Below are positions 17,013-24,355 of a stretch of 43,132 nucleotides of DNA, piece after piece. Both the position numbers and the translations under genes were made by a program. The stretch covers positions 1 to 43,132 of the forward strand of contig CACZSH010000097.1 in the NCBI GenBank assembly GCA_902783785.1, in the 5' to 3' direction. The notes below the pieces were generated by a model. The model was not told the DNA's origin and searched no databases. It was given only the letters and a program-made list of their open reading frames with translations. Each line of letters begins with the position of its first letter. The stretch's first letter is position 1. This DNA comes from an uncultured bacterium. GTDB taxonomy: Bacteria > Cyanobacteriota > Vampirovibrionia > Gastranaerophilales > Gastranaerophilaceae.

Positions 17013-18287
17013 CTACATAAATATAGTTTGATTTCTATCAGGACCAACACTAACAAAACTGACCGGAATATTCAACAATTCTGAAATACGATTAATATAC
17101 TTTTTAGCATTTTCAGGTAAATCTTCATACTTTTTGATATCAGAAGTTTTAGCCAACCATCCGTCACAAGTTTCATATACAGGTTCCAAATATTTATGAA
17201 TAAAAGTGTTGGTAGGATAATCTTTATAAATTTCACCATTTCTGGTATCTAAATAAGCAATAGCAATTTTAATTTTTTCAAAATTATCAAAAACATCCAA
17301 TTTAGTAAGTGCTATTTGAGTAATACCGCCAACGAGAGCTGTATATTTTGCACAAACTGCATCAAACCACCCTGTTCTTCTTTTTCTACCTGTTGTAGTA
17401 CCAAATTCATTACCAATTTGTTGAATTTTTTCTCCATCTTCATCAAACAATTCTGTAACAAAAGGGCCTTCTCCGACTCTGGTTACATAAGCTTTATAAA
17501 CACCTATAACATTTTTTATTTGAGATACGGCAAAACCGCTTCCGCAAGCAGCATAGCCTGGTACAGCATTAGAACTTGTAACATAAGGATATGTTCCCCA
17601 ATCAACATCAAGCATCACACCTTGGGCACCCTCAAAAAGGATTTTTTTATTTTTAAATTCTATTATTAAATTTTGCCAATCAAAACAAACATATGGTTCT
17701 AAAATTTTTCTGTATCTATCACAAACATCAAGTATTTCTTCTTTTGAATATGTTTTTGAATCATAAACATTCTTAAGAATACTATTTTTTAAAGGTAAAA
17801 TATCATCTAGGCGATGAGATAATGTTTCAAAATCAAATAAATCCTGAACTTTCAAAGCAGTTCTTGCTATTTTATCACTATATGTAGGGCCTATACCTTT
17901 TTTTGTAGTCCCAATTTTAGAAGTTTTTAAAGATTTTTCACTTAAACCATCAATATCAATATGATAAGGCATTGTTAAAGTAGCAAGAGGACTTATTTTT
18001 AAATTTGATAAATTAACATCTTGAGCTCTCAGATCTTTTATCTCTTGTTCAAACAATTCAGGATAAATGACTACACCATTACCCAAAAAGCAAATTTTAT
18101 TATCATACAAAATACCTGAAGGAACCAAATGAAACTTATATGTTTTATCATTATAAACAACGGTATGTCCTGCATTACAACCACCGTGAAATCTAACTAT
18201 AAAATCAACATCCTCAGCTAAAATGTCAATTATTTTAGCCTTTCCTTCATCACCCCATTGAGCACCTATAACAACCGTATTTCCCAT
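17013..18287 (-). CDS. purA: Adenylosuccinate synthetase
   Basis: Joins IMP and aspartate with GTP in AMP synthesis. Family signatures are QWGDEGKAK at residues 10-18 with catalytic Asp13, GGCNAGHT with the catalytic His near residue 40, KGIGPTYSDK, GAQGVMLDVD, TTTGRKRRTGWFDA and SVGPDRNQT at the C-terminus. Length 424 is typical. The P-loop has Ala where GDEGKGK has Gly. It is the last gene of an eight-gene minus-strand operon starting at queC, one base after the etfA stop. Confidence 0.97.
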   Translation of the reverse strand: MGNTVVIGAQWGDEGKAKIIDILAEDVDFIVRFHGGCNAGHTVVYNDKTYKFHLVPSGILYDNKICFLGNGVVIYPELFEQEIKDLRAQDVNLSNLKISPLATLTMPYHIDIDGLSEKSLKTSKIGTTKKGIGPTYSDKIARTALKVQDLFDFETLSHRLDDILPLKNSILKNVYDSKTYSKEEILDVCDRYRKILEPYVCFDWQNLIIEFKNKKILFEGAQGVMLDVDWGTYPYVTSSNAVPGYAACGSGFAVSQIKNVIGVYKAYVTRVGEGPFVTELFDEDGEKIQQIGNEFGTTTGRKRRTGWFDAVCAKYTALVGGITQIALTKLDVFDNFEKIKIAIAYLDTRNGEIYKDYPTNTFIHKYLEPVYETCDGWLAKTSDIKKYEDLPENAKKYINRISELLNIPVSFVSVGPDRNQTIFM

Positions 18288-18288
18288 C

Positions 18289-19290
18289 TTAGCCTCTATT
18301 TTTCAATTCTGTAATCAATTCAGGAATAATTAAATTCAAATCTCCAACTATTCCGACATCAGCAATATCAAAAATTGGAGCTTTTTCATCACTGTTAATT
18401 GCAATAATTTTTTTAGACCCGCACATTCCAACTTGATGTTGAATAGCTCCAGAAATACCGACTGCAATATACAATTTTGGACATACTGTTTTGCCTGTTT
18501 GACCAACTTGCATAGAAGAATCAGCAAGTCCCATATCGACAGCCCCCCTTGTAGCACCAACAACACCGTTCAGCAATCCTGCCAATTCTTTTAATTGACT
18601 AAAACCTTTTTCATTTTTTACACCCTTACCGCCTGCTACTATAACATCTGCATCACTAAGGGTTACACCAGCTTCCTGTATATTTTGTATAAATTCAACA
18701 ATCTTTGTTCTTGAATTTAAGCAATCTGGTCCAACACATTTTTCAATAAATTCGGTATCCTTTACCTGAATATTTTCAACTTGTAAAACTTTCGGTCTTA
18801 CAGTAGCCATTTGAGGATAATTTTTACACAAAATTGTTGCCATTAAATTTCCGCCAAAAGTCGGACGAGTTGCAGCAAGCTGCCCTTTTTCATTAATATC
18901 CAATTTCGTACAATCTGCGGTTAAACCTGTATTTAAAGCTGCAGCTACTACAGGAGCTAAATCTCTTCCTTGTGTAGTTGCGCCAAACAGCATTATTGCC
19001 GGTTTAATTTCACTTACTAAATTAATTATGGTTTTTGAATAAACATCTGTGGAATATTCTTTAAATTTTTCATTTTTTATAACATAAACTCTATCAAAAC
19101 CGCTATTTTTAAGATTTTCTTTTATATTATCTATATTTGTACCATCAGTTAGTAATACAGCAGAAATAACTTCATTATCAAGTTTTGCAGAAAGCTTTTG
19201 AGCCTCAGATGCTAATTCTGCAACAACACCTACTACTTCTGAATTTCTCGATAATTGAGCATATATTAAAATTCCACGGTTTTCAGACAT
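18289..19290 (-). CDS. etfA: Electron transfer flavoprotein alpha subunit
   Basis: FAD-carrying subunit of an electron transfer flavoprotein. The C-terminal FAD domain is canonical: GATRGAVDMG, QVGQTGKTV, LYIAVGISGAIQH and ADVGIVGDL. The N-terminal half is the nucleotide-binding-like domain (ATTQGRDLAPVVAA, LTADCTKLDI). Length 333. Its start overlaps etfB by eight bases. No acyl-CoA dehydrogenase or ferredoxin-like partner adjoins it; instead an NfnA-like flavoprotein and a small Cys protein are upstream in the operon, which hints at electron flow between NAD(P)H and these flavins. Confidence 0.95.
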   Translation of the reverse strand: MSENRGILIYAQLSRNSEVVGVVAELASEAQKLSAKLDNEVISAVLLTDGTNIDNIKENLKNSGFDRVYVIKNEKFKEYSTDVYSKTIINLVSEIKPAIMLFGATTQGRDLAPVVAAALNTGLTADCTKLDINEKGQLAATRPTFGGNLMATILCKNYPQMATVRPKVLQVENIQVKDTEFIEKCVGPDCLNSRTKIVEFIQNIQEAGVTLSDADVIVAGGKGVKNEKGFSQLKELAGLLNGVVGATRGAVDMGLADSSMQVGQTGKTVCPKLYIAVGISGAIQHQVGMCGSKKIIAINSDEKAPIFDIADVGIVGDLNLIIPELITELKNRG

Positions 19291-20062
19291 TAATATTCTC
19301 CATAATTATTTTTACAGCATCCTTTGAAGATTCAGCCTTTATTTTTTCACCGCCTTGTTTTTGTTCAGGCCTAAAAGCTTTGCTAACGTAAGTAGGCGAG
19401 CCTTTTATCCCCACACTATCCGGTAATAGTCCTATATCTTCCATTGAATAATATGGAACTTTTGCTTCTTGTGCATATTTAAAACCGTTAATTAATGGTC
19501 TTGACAAGTTGTAATCAGGTTTTATCATTGATAATACACAAGGTAAATCAGATTCAATAATTTCTATACCATCTTCAACTTCTTTTTTTACAGTTATTTT
19601 ATTATCAGAAACACTTAAAATTTCTTTTACATAAGTTATTTGAGAATAACCTAATTTTTGAGCTATCATAGCAGGGGTTTGAGCTGTATCACCATCAATT
19701 GCAAATTGCCCGCATATAATTAAATCAACATCACTAATTTTACTTTTAATAGCGCCAGCTAAGGTAGTAGAAGTCGCTATTGTATCTGCACCTGCAAATT
19801 TTCTGTCACTTATAACAAAACCACTATCAACACCAAGTGATAAAGATGCTCTAATAACATTTTCTGCTTGAGGAGGGCCCATAGTTATTGAAACAATCTC
19901 CACATCAGTATTTTCTTTTTTTAGTCTTAAAGCAGCTTCCAAACCATACGTATCAAATGGATTAATAATACTTTCCAAGCCTTCTCTTTGAATGGTATTA
20001 TTTTCTGTCCATTTAATATCTGCAGTATCTGGTACTTGTTTAATACATAAAACTATTTTCAT
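19283..20062 (-). CDS. etfB: Electron transfer flavoprotein beta subunit
   Basis: Partner of EtfA, 259 residues. It reads CIKQVPDT, SIINPFDTYGLEAALRLK, SITMGPPQA, FAGADTIATS and CGQFAIDGDTAQTP, the set I associate with anaerobe-type EtfB that can bind FAD rather than AMP and take part in flavin-based electron bifurcation. That functional class is an inference from motif resemblance. Its ATG overlaps by one base the stop of a 58-residue Cys protein gene (TAATG). No separate ribosome site is needed. Confidence 0.95.
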   Translation of the reverse strand: MKIVLCIKQVPDTADIKWTENNTIQREGLESIINPFDTYGLEAALRLKKENTDVEIVSITMGPPQAENVIRASLSLGVDSGFVISDRKFAGADTIATSTTLAGAIKSKISDVDLIICGQFAIDGDTAQTPAMIAQKLGYSQITYVKEILSVSDNKITVKKEVEDGIEIIESDLPCVLSMIKPDYNLSRPLINGFKYAQEAKVPYYSMEDIGLLPDSVGIKGSPTYVSKAFRPEQKQGGEKIKAESSKDAVKIIMENINV

Positions 20063-20238
20063 TATTTTCTAGCCTGCTTTGCTTGAACATCCATTGCTGC
20101 ATCATGAGCAAGCATATATACAGAACATATTTTAAATTTTTTTAAATACCAAGCACAACTGTCTTGCATGCATATCTTATCCATATCAGTACCTGCTGAT
20201 AAAAGAGGACAAAACGGTATATCTTTTTGTACTGCCAT
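20062..20238 (-). CDS. 58-residue four-cysteine protein between NfnA-like and EtfB
   Basis: A short gene coding 58 residues: ATG at 20238 behind AGGAAG and stop overlapping the etfB ATG by one base. Cysteines are at 10, 23, 28 and 38 in the arrangement C-X12-C-X4-C-X9-C, with CAWYL around the third. Four spaced cysteines in so small a protein suggest a zinc or iron-sulphur site. It has no signal peptide or membrane segment. It lies nine bases after the NfnA-like gene, so all are translated from one message. It may be a small electron-transfer or structural subunit of an Etf complex. I do not recognise the family with certainty. Confidence 0.82.
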   Translation of the reverse strand: MAVQKDIPFCPLLSAGTDMDKICMQDSCAWYLKKFKICSVYMLAHDAAMDVQAKQARK

Positions 20239-20247
20239 ACTAACTTC

Positions 20248-21081
20248 CTATCCTTGTTTTAACAAATTACAACTTTCATCTCTTTTACGTTCTTGATCTT
20301 TATATATTCTGGTTCTATTGATAACTTCATCAAAATCGATTTTGTGAGCATCAAAATCAGGCCCATCTACACAAGCAAATTTAACTTCTCCACCAACAGT
20401 TAATCTACAAGCGCCACACATGCCTGTACCATCAACCATTATTGGGTTCATACTAGCTTCTGTATAAATACCTTTATCCCTTGTTAATTCAGCAACAGCT
20501 TTCATCATAGGCATTGGACCTACCGCTATAGAATAATCTACTTTTTCATTTTCCATTATTCTTGATAAAACTTGAGTAACAAAGCCTTTTTCCCCTAATG
20601 AGCCGTCATCTGTTGTTATAAATAATTCACTACAAGCATCTTTCATTTTATCTGCCCAAAAGATTAAATCTTTATTTCTCGCACCCATTATCATATATAC
20701 TTTATTTCCTGCATCCTTAAAAGCTTTTGAAATCAAATAACATGGTGCTGCGCCATATCCACCTGCAAGACAAACAACTGTCCCATATTTTTTAATATCT
20801 GTAGGTTTACCTAATGGACCAACTATATCCAACAATTCATCACCCACATTTAATTGTGCAAGCTTTTTCGTTGTATAACCTACTGCCATAAATACTAAAG
20901 TTAAAATACCATTTTCTTTATCAACATCAGCAATCGTTAAAGGTACCCTTTCACCATCTTCTTCAACTCTAAAAATAATAAATTGTCCGGCTTTTGCATT
21001 TCTTACTACATAAGGTGCTTCTATTTGAATTTCATATTGATTTGGACATATTTCTGTTTTTGAAATTATTTTATATGACAT
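20248..21081 (-). CDS. NfnA/SudB-like FAD- and NAD-binding flavoprotein
   Basis: A 277-residue member of the ferredoxin-NADP reductase group, closest to the small subunit of NADH-dependent ferredoxin:NADP oxidoreductase (NfnA) and of sulfide dehydrogenase (SudB). FAD site RVPLTIAD at about 45-52, NAD site CLAGGYGAAP at 104-113, and a C-terminal [2Fe-2S] motif DGTGMCGACR with Cys222, Cys225 and Cys237, Asp217 being the likely fourth ligand as in Thermotoga NfnA. The usual large partner NfnB/GltD-like is absent here; the next genes are the 58-residue Cys protein and etfBA. Its ATG is weakly marked (GAGGAAAATAATT upstream). Confidence 0.9.
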   Translation of the reverse strand: MSYKIISKTEICPNQYEIQIEAPYVVRNAKAGQFIIFRVEEDGERVPLTIADVDKENGILTLVFMAVGYTTKKLAQLNVGDELLDIVGPLGKPTDIKKYGTVVCLAGGYGAAPCYLISKAFKDAGNKVYMIMGARNKDLIFWADKMKDACSELFITTDDGSLGEKGFVTQVLSRIMENEKVDYSIAVGPMPMMKAVAELTRDKGIYTEASMNPIMVDGTGMCGACRLTVGGEVKFACVDGPDFDAHKIDFDEVINRTRIYKDQERKRDESCNLLKQG

Positions 21082-21113
21082 AATTATTTTCCTCTATTTA
21101 TATATATTTTTAA

Positions 21114-21800
21114 CTATTCTTGAACAATCCTTGCAGGAAAACTATTTCTTAAAAGTTCATTTAAAAGAGTTTCTGCTTTAGAACGTTCTGTAAAAGAACC
21201 AACTTGCAACGTATAACTTCCATTTGAAGATTTTATAAAAGACGAAACACCAACTTCTGAATCTTGTAATATAGATTGAGCAACCCTTGCTTGTTCAACC
21301 GTAGAATATTTACCTACAACAACTTTAAATGTTGAATTATATGTCGGTGTAGCTGGTTTAGCTTCTACTTTTTGAGATTGTTTATCATCTAATTTTGTAG
21401 CTTTTGGTTCCTGTTTTTGAATAGCATAAGGTATAACGACTTTTTCATCTAATTCCGGAACTAAAGTATCTTCAGACATACGCTCTTTTAAGGTTTCCTG
21501 TTCAACTTTTTTATCAACTGCTTTTTTTACAATTCCTTGATCTTCTTGTTGAATAAATTTTAGCCTATCATCAATAAATCTCTTTACACCTAAACCTGTT
21601 TCTTTTGGTTCAACTTCTTCCTCATCGCCTATTGAAACATCAACTTCAGGTGATAAATGTCTGGCTACAGCAGTAAAAAACAAAAGCATAACCAAAAATG
21701 CAGTTATAAATAGTAAAAAGAAATTTTGAAAATTATTTCTTTTATCTTTTTTATATTTACTGTAATTCATATACCCCGGAGTGCGCATATTATTACTCAT
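21114..21800 (-). CDS. SPOR domain membrane protein
   Basis: A 228-residue bitopic inner-membrane protein: short basic cytoplasmic N-terminus, one membrane helix at about residues 26-46 (FFLLFITAFLVMLLFF), a charged periplasmic linker, and a C-terminal SPOR domain at about 150-228 (FKVVVGKYSTVEQARVAQSIL ... YTLQVGSFTERSKAETLL). SPOR domains bind denuded peptidoglycan glycan strands at the division septum. I start at the ATG 21800, five bases after AGAGG, and not at the in-frame GTG two codons upstream. The start overlaps the DUF366 stop by eight bases. Confidence 0.9.
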   Translation of the reverse strand: MSNNMRTPGYMNYSKYKKDKRNNFQNFFLLFITAFLVMLLFFTAVARHLSPEVDVSIGDEEEVEPKETGLGVKRFIDDRLKFIQQEDQGIVKKAVDKKVEQETLKERMSEDTLVPELDEKVVIPYAIQKQEPKATKLDDKQSQKVEAKPATPTYNSTFKVVVGKYSTVEQARVAQSILQDSEVGVSSFIKSSNGSYTLQVGSFTERSKAETLLNELLRNSFPARIVQE

Positions 21801-22353
21801 ATACACCTCTTACTTTTGTTCCGGCTAAATAAATATCGTCCAATTCTTCAGAATATCTTTCCATAACTTTTTTAGCAAATTCGTCAATATCAGATATATT
21901 CAAATCAGTACCCAAACCTGCAGCATTAACTGGAGCACCAGTTGAATCTATATTCAAGCCTGTGTGAATTAATATTGAAGTTACTGATTTTGTACAAATA
22001 GAAACTGATAATTTTTTATCGTCTACGAATAAATCATCACCGCTTCTTCTTACAATAATACCCATATCTTCTAAAACCTCTTTAATTGTTGTCATCAAAA
22101 GTCTTTGTCTTAAAACACCTTCTGTAATATCAACATTAAATTGTTCTGTTATAAAGCTCAACATATATTTGCTATAAATTGGTTCATTATTTATAACATC
22201 TTCAATATCAACCATTTCTGTAAGTTTAACTTCACATTCACCTTTAAAAGCCACTATTGCATCGCCCATCATTTTATAATTTTTATAAATCCAATGTGGA
22301 GCTAATTGTGAACCGATATATTTTACATCTTCTTCTATTAACTTAGTTTTCAT
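21793..22353 (-). CDS. DUF366 family protein
   Basis: A 186-residue protein that I match from memory to DUF366 (PF04017): N-terminal IEEDVKYIGSQLAPHWIY and GDAIVAFKGECEV, then SVSICTKSVTSILIHTGLNID and APVNAAGLG. The function is not known to me. It follows queC by 32 bases on the same strand, so a link to 7-deazaguanine metabolism is plausible but is an inference from context. I start at the ATG 22353; the GTG three codons earlier has no better ribosome site. It overlaps the SPOR gene. Confidence 0.82.
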   Translation of the reverse strand: MKTKLIEEDVKYIGSQLAPHWIYKNYKMMGDAIVAFKGECEVKLTEMVDIEDVINNEPIYSKYMLSFITEQFNVDITEGVLRQRLLMTTIKEVLEDMGIIVRRSGDDLFVDDKKLSVSICTKSVTSILIHTGLNIDSTGAPVNAAGLGTDLNISDIDEFAKKVMERYSEELDDIYLAGTKVRGVYE

Positions 22354-22385
22354 TATACACACCCATGCCTTAATAACATTTTAAT

Positions 22386-23027
22386 TTAAAAAAGCTTTTT
22401 AATAAAGTCTTTTGCATTATTTTTTTGCAGAGCTTTAAATAAATACATACACGATTCACATTTACCGCAATGTTTTTTTCCACCAAGGTAACAACTATGT
22501 ATAAGTTCAAGAGGAGCATTTAATTTCATCGCTTCATGAACTGTTTCAATTTTATCCATATTTATCAATGGTCTTAAAATTTTTGGCTGTTTTAATGTAG
22601 AATATTCAAATTCTGCTTCAACCCTTTTTACAAATTCTGAAGTATTATCAGGAAAACTTTTACCTTCTTCTTTATTTGCACCCAAAATTATATAATCATA
22701 TCCGTAACTATCTGCATAACATGCAGCAATATTTAAAAATAACCCATTTCTATTTGGAACCCAAACAGATTTCATATCATAATCTTGCGGAACTTCATCA
22801 CTACTAACAAGAGCTGTATGCGTTATTTCTCTTAAAAAATCTAATTTTATAACTTTATGTTCAACATTATAATATTCACAAATTTTTCTTGAAGCTTCAA
22901 TTTCTCTTTTTTTGGCTTTTTGTCCATAATCAAAAGTTAAAGCTAATTCACAATTATATTTTTCTCTTGTCATTGCAAGACAAGTCAATGCATCTAAACC
23001 GCCTGATAATAGTATTATTGATTTCAT
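22386..23027 (-). CDS. queC: 7-cyano-7-deazaguanine synthase
   Basis: Converts 7-carboxy-7-deazaguanine to preQ0 with ATP and ammonia in queuosine synthesis. The PP-loop reads SGGLDA at residues 8-13, where the family has SGGLDS, then FDYGQKAKKREIEA, WVPNRNGLFLNIAA and the C-terminal zinc site Cys179, Cys187, Cys190, Cys193. Length 213. ATG 23027 is preceded by AGAGGA at a good distance, so the upstream ATG at 23048 is rejected. It heads the queC-purA operon, right after the flgL terminator. Confidence 0.94.
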   Translation of the reverse strand: MKSIILLSGGLDALTCLAMTREKYNCELALTFDYGQKAKKREIEASRKICEYYNVEHKVIKLDFLREITHTALVSSDEVPQDYDMKSVWVPNRNGLFLNIAACYADSYGYDYIILGANKEEGKSFPDNTSEFVKRVEAEFEYSTLKQPKILRPLINMDKIETVHEAMKLNAPLELIHSCYLGGKKHCGKCESCMYLFKALQKNNAKDFIKKLF

Positions 23028-23046
23028 ACAATTCCTCTTTTTGCTC

Positions 23047-23055
23047 ATTGTAGCA
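23047..23055 (-). promoter_or_regulatory. Possible extended -10 promoter of the queC operon
   Basis: TGC-TACAAT on the minus strand matches an extended -10 element and lies between the T tract of the flgL terminator and the queC ribosome site. A start near 23040 gives a 13-base leader. No -35 is evident. Confidence 0.35.
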
Positions 23056-23089
23056 TAAAAAAAAGGTAAAAATCCTATGATTTTTACCT
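23056..23089 (-). terminator. Intrinsic terminator of the flagellar operon
   Basis: On the minus strand an 11-bp perfect stem (GGTAAAAATC arm) with a four-base loop, followed by a run of eight T. It lies about 50 bases after the flgL stop and ends the operon before queC. Confidence 0.92.
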
Positions 23090-23140
23090 ATAAATTTATT
23101 AATGAATGGTAAGTAATTTGTTAAAATTTTGTTAGATGAA

Positions 23141-24304
23141 TTACATATAATTCATAATTGAAATGCCCATCATTTGTGATGATAAAGAATATGACGCTTC
23201 AAGTGCATATTGAGATTGAAGCCATTCTGCAATTAAAGAAGTCAAATCAGCATCTTCCAAAGAAGACTTTAATGATGTTAAATTAGTAATATTATTATCA
23301 TAAGCTTCTCTCAATGTATCAAATCTGTTCAAAGAAATACCAATTTTGGTATCAGATTCTGCAATATGATCTAACCCTTTTTGTATACCATCTATTGCAG
23401 AATACATTGCATCCATATCACTTATTTCAATAGCAGACGATAATTTTGTAAGTGAAGCAATTACACCAACATCTCCTGTCGTATTAACATTTCCTGTCAT
23501 AACTTTTGTTTCCGGATTAAACTCAGCAGAAGTAGTTACTGTACCTTGTCCAAACAAATTTGAACCAATAATACTAATATCTTCTTCTAAATTTTCAGCT
23601 CCAATTACGACTTGTCTTTTATCATTAGAACCGTTATACACAATATTTTTTGAATTTTCTATTTTCCAATCATTTGGTTCAGTATCTCTTGTAGTTGTTG
23701 ACGAATCTGGATTTGTAACAGTAGTTTTCCATACTGGAGCTTCTTCTGTTCCTGTATTAACCATTTTATATGTAGTCAAGTTACCATCTTCATCTTTAAC
23801 AGACTTAGTATAAGAACCGTCTCCATTATCAACAAAAGTTTGTGCAGGAGAGTCTTCTAAAGAATATGGTTTTGTTAATATCGCAGCCCCACTAAATAAA
23901 TATGTACCTGCATAATTAGTGTTTGCAAAATTTGTAAGATTTTGAATAATACCATCAATTTCTTGTTTAAAAGCATTAAGCTCTGTATCAGAGTATGTAC
24001 CATTTGCAGCCATTAAACCAACATCTAATGCTCTTGATGCTTGAACTTTTGCACCTTTTAGCGAATCATTAACAGCTTTTAATTCATACTCCGCATTATT
24101 CATATTTTTAATATAGCCATTATACAAATTTATTTCTCTTTTAGCACTCAATATAGATTTTGCAGCAACTGCATCATCTGTTATTGATGTTATTTTCTTT
24201 TGTGTTGCAAGTTGAGTTGATAATTTATTAAATTTACCTTGTGTACTTGCCATGTACTTTACTAATGAATTTGACATTTGGCTTGATGTTGTTCTTGATA
24301 GCAT
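23141..24304 (-). CDS. flgL: Flagellar hook-filament junction protein FlgL
   Basis: Junction protein HAP3, between FlgK and flagellin. The N-terminal flagellin-like helix is present (MLSRTTSSQMSNSLVKYM ... LSTQLATQKKITSITDDAVAAKSIL) as is the C-terminal one (LTSLIAEWLQSQYALEASYSLSSQMM). Both helices form the D0/D1 core. Between them about residues 140-250 are Thr- and Asp-rich surface domain. Length 387, within range. It is exported by the flagellar type III apparatus without a cleaved signal. It is last in the operon, 51 bases after flgK. Confidence 0.94.
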   Translation of the reverse strand: MLSRTTSSQMSNSLVKYMASTQGKFNKLSTQLATQKKITSITDDAVAAKSILSAKREINLYNGYIKNMNNAEYELKAVNDSLKGAKVQASRALDVGLMAANGTYSDTELNAFKQEIDGIIQNLTNFANTNYAGTYLFSGAAILTKPYSLEDSPAQTFVDNGDGSYTKSVKDEDGNLTTYKMVNTGTEEAPVWKTTVTNPDSSTTTRDTEPNDWKIENSKNIVYNGSNDKRQVVIGAENLEEDISIIGSNLFGQGTVTTSAEFNPETKVMTGNVNTTGDVGVIASLTKLSSAIEISDMDAMYSAIDGIQKGLDHIAESDTKIGISLNRFDTLREAYDNNITNLTSLKSSLEDADLTSLIAEWLQSQYALEASYSLSSQMMGISIMNYM

Positions 24305-24355
24305 AATTATTTCCTTTTATAGTTTGTTTCTGTATACGTTATAGATAATTTTATT

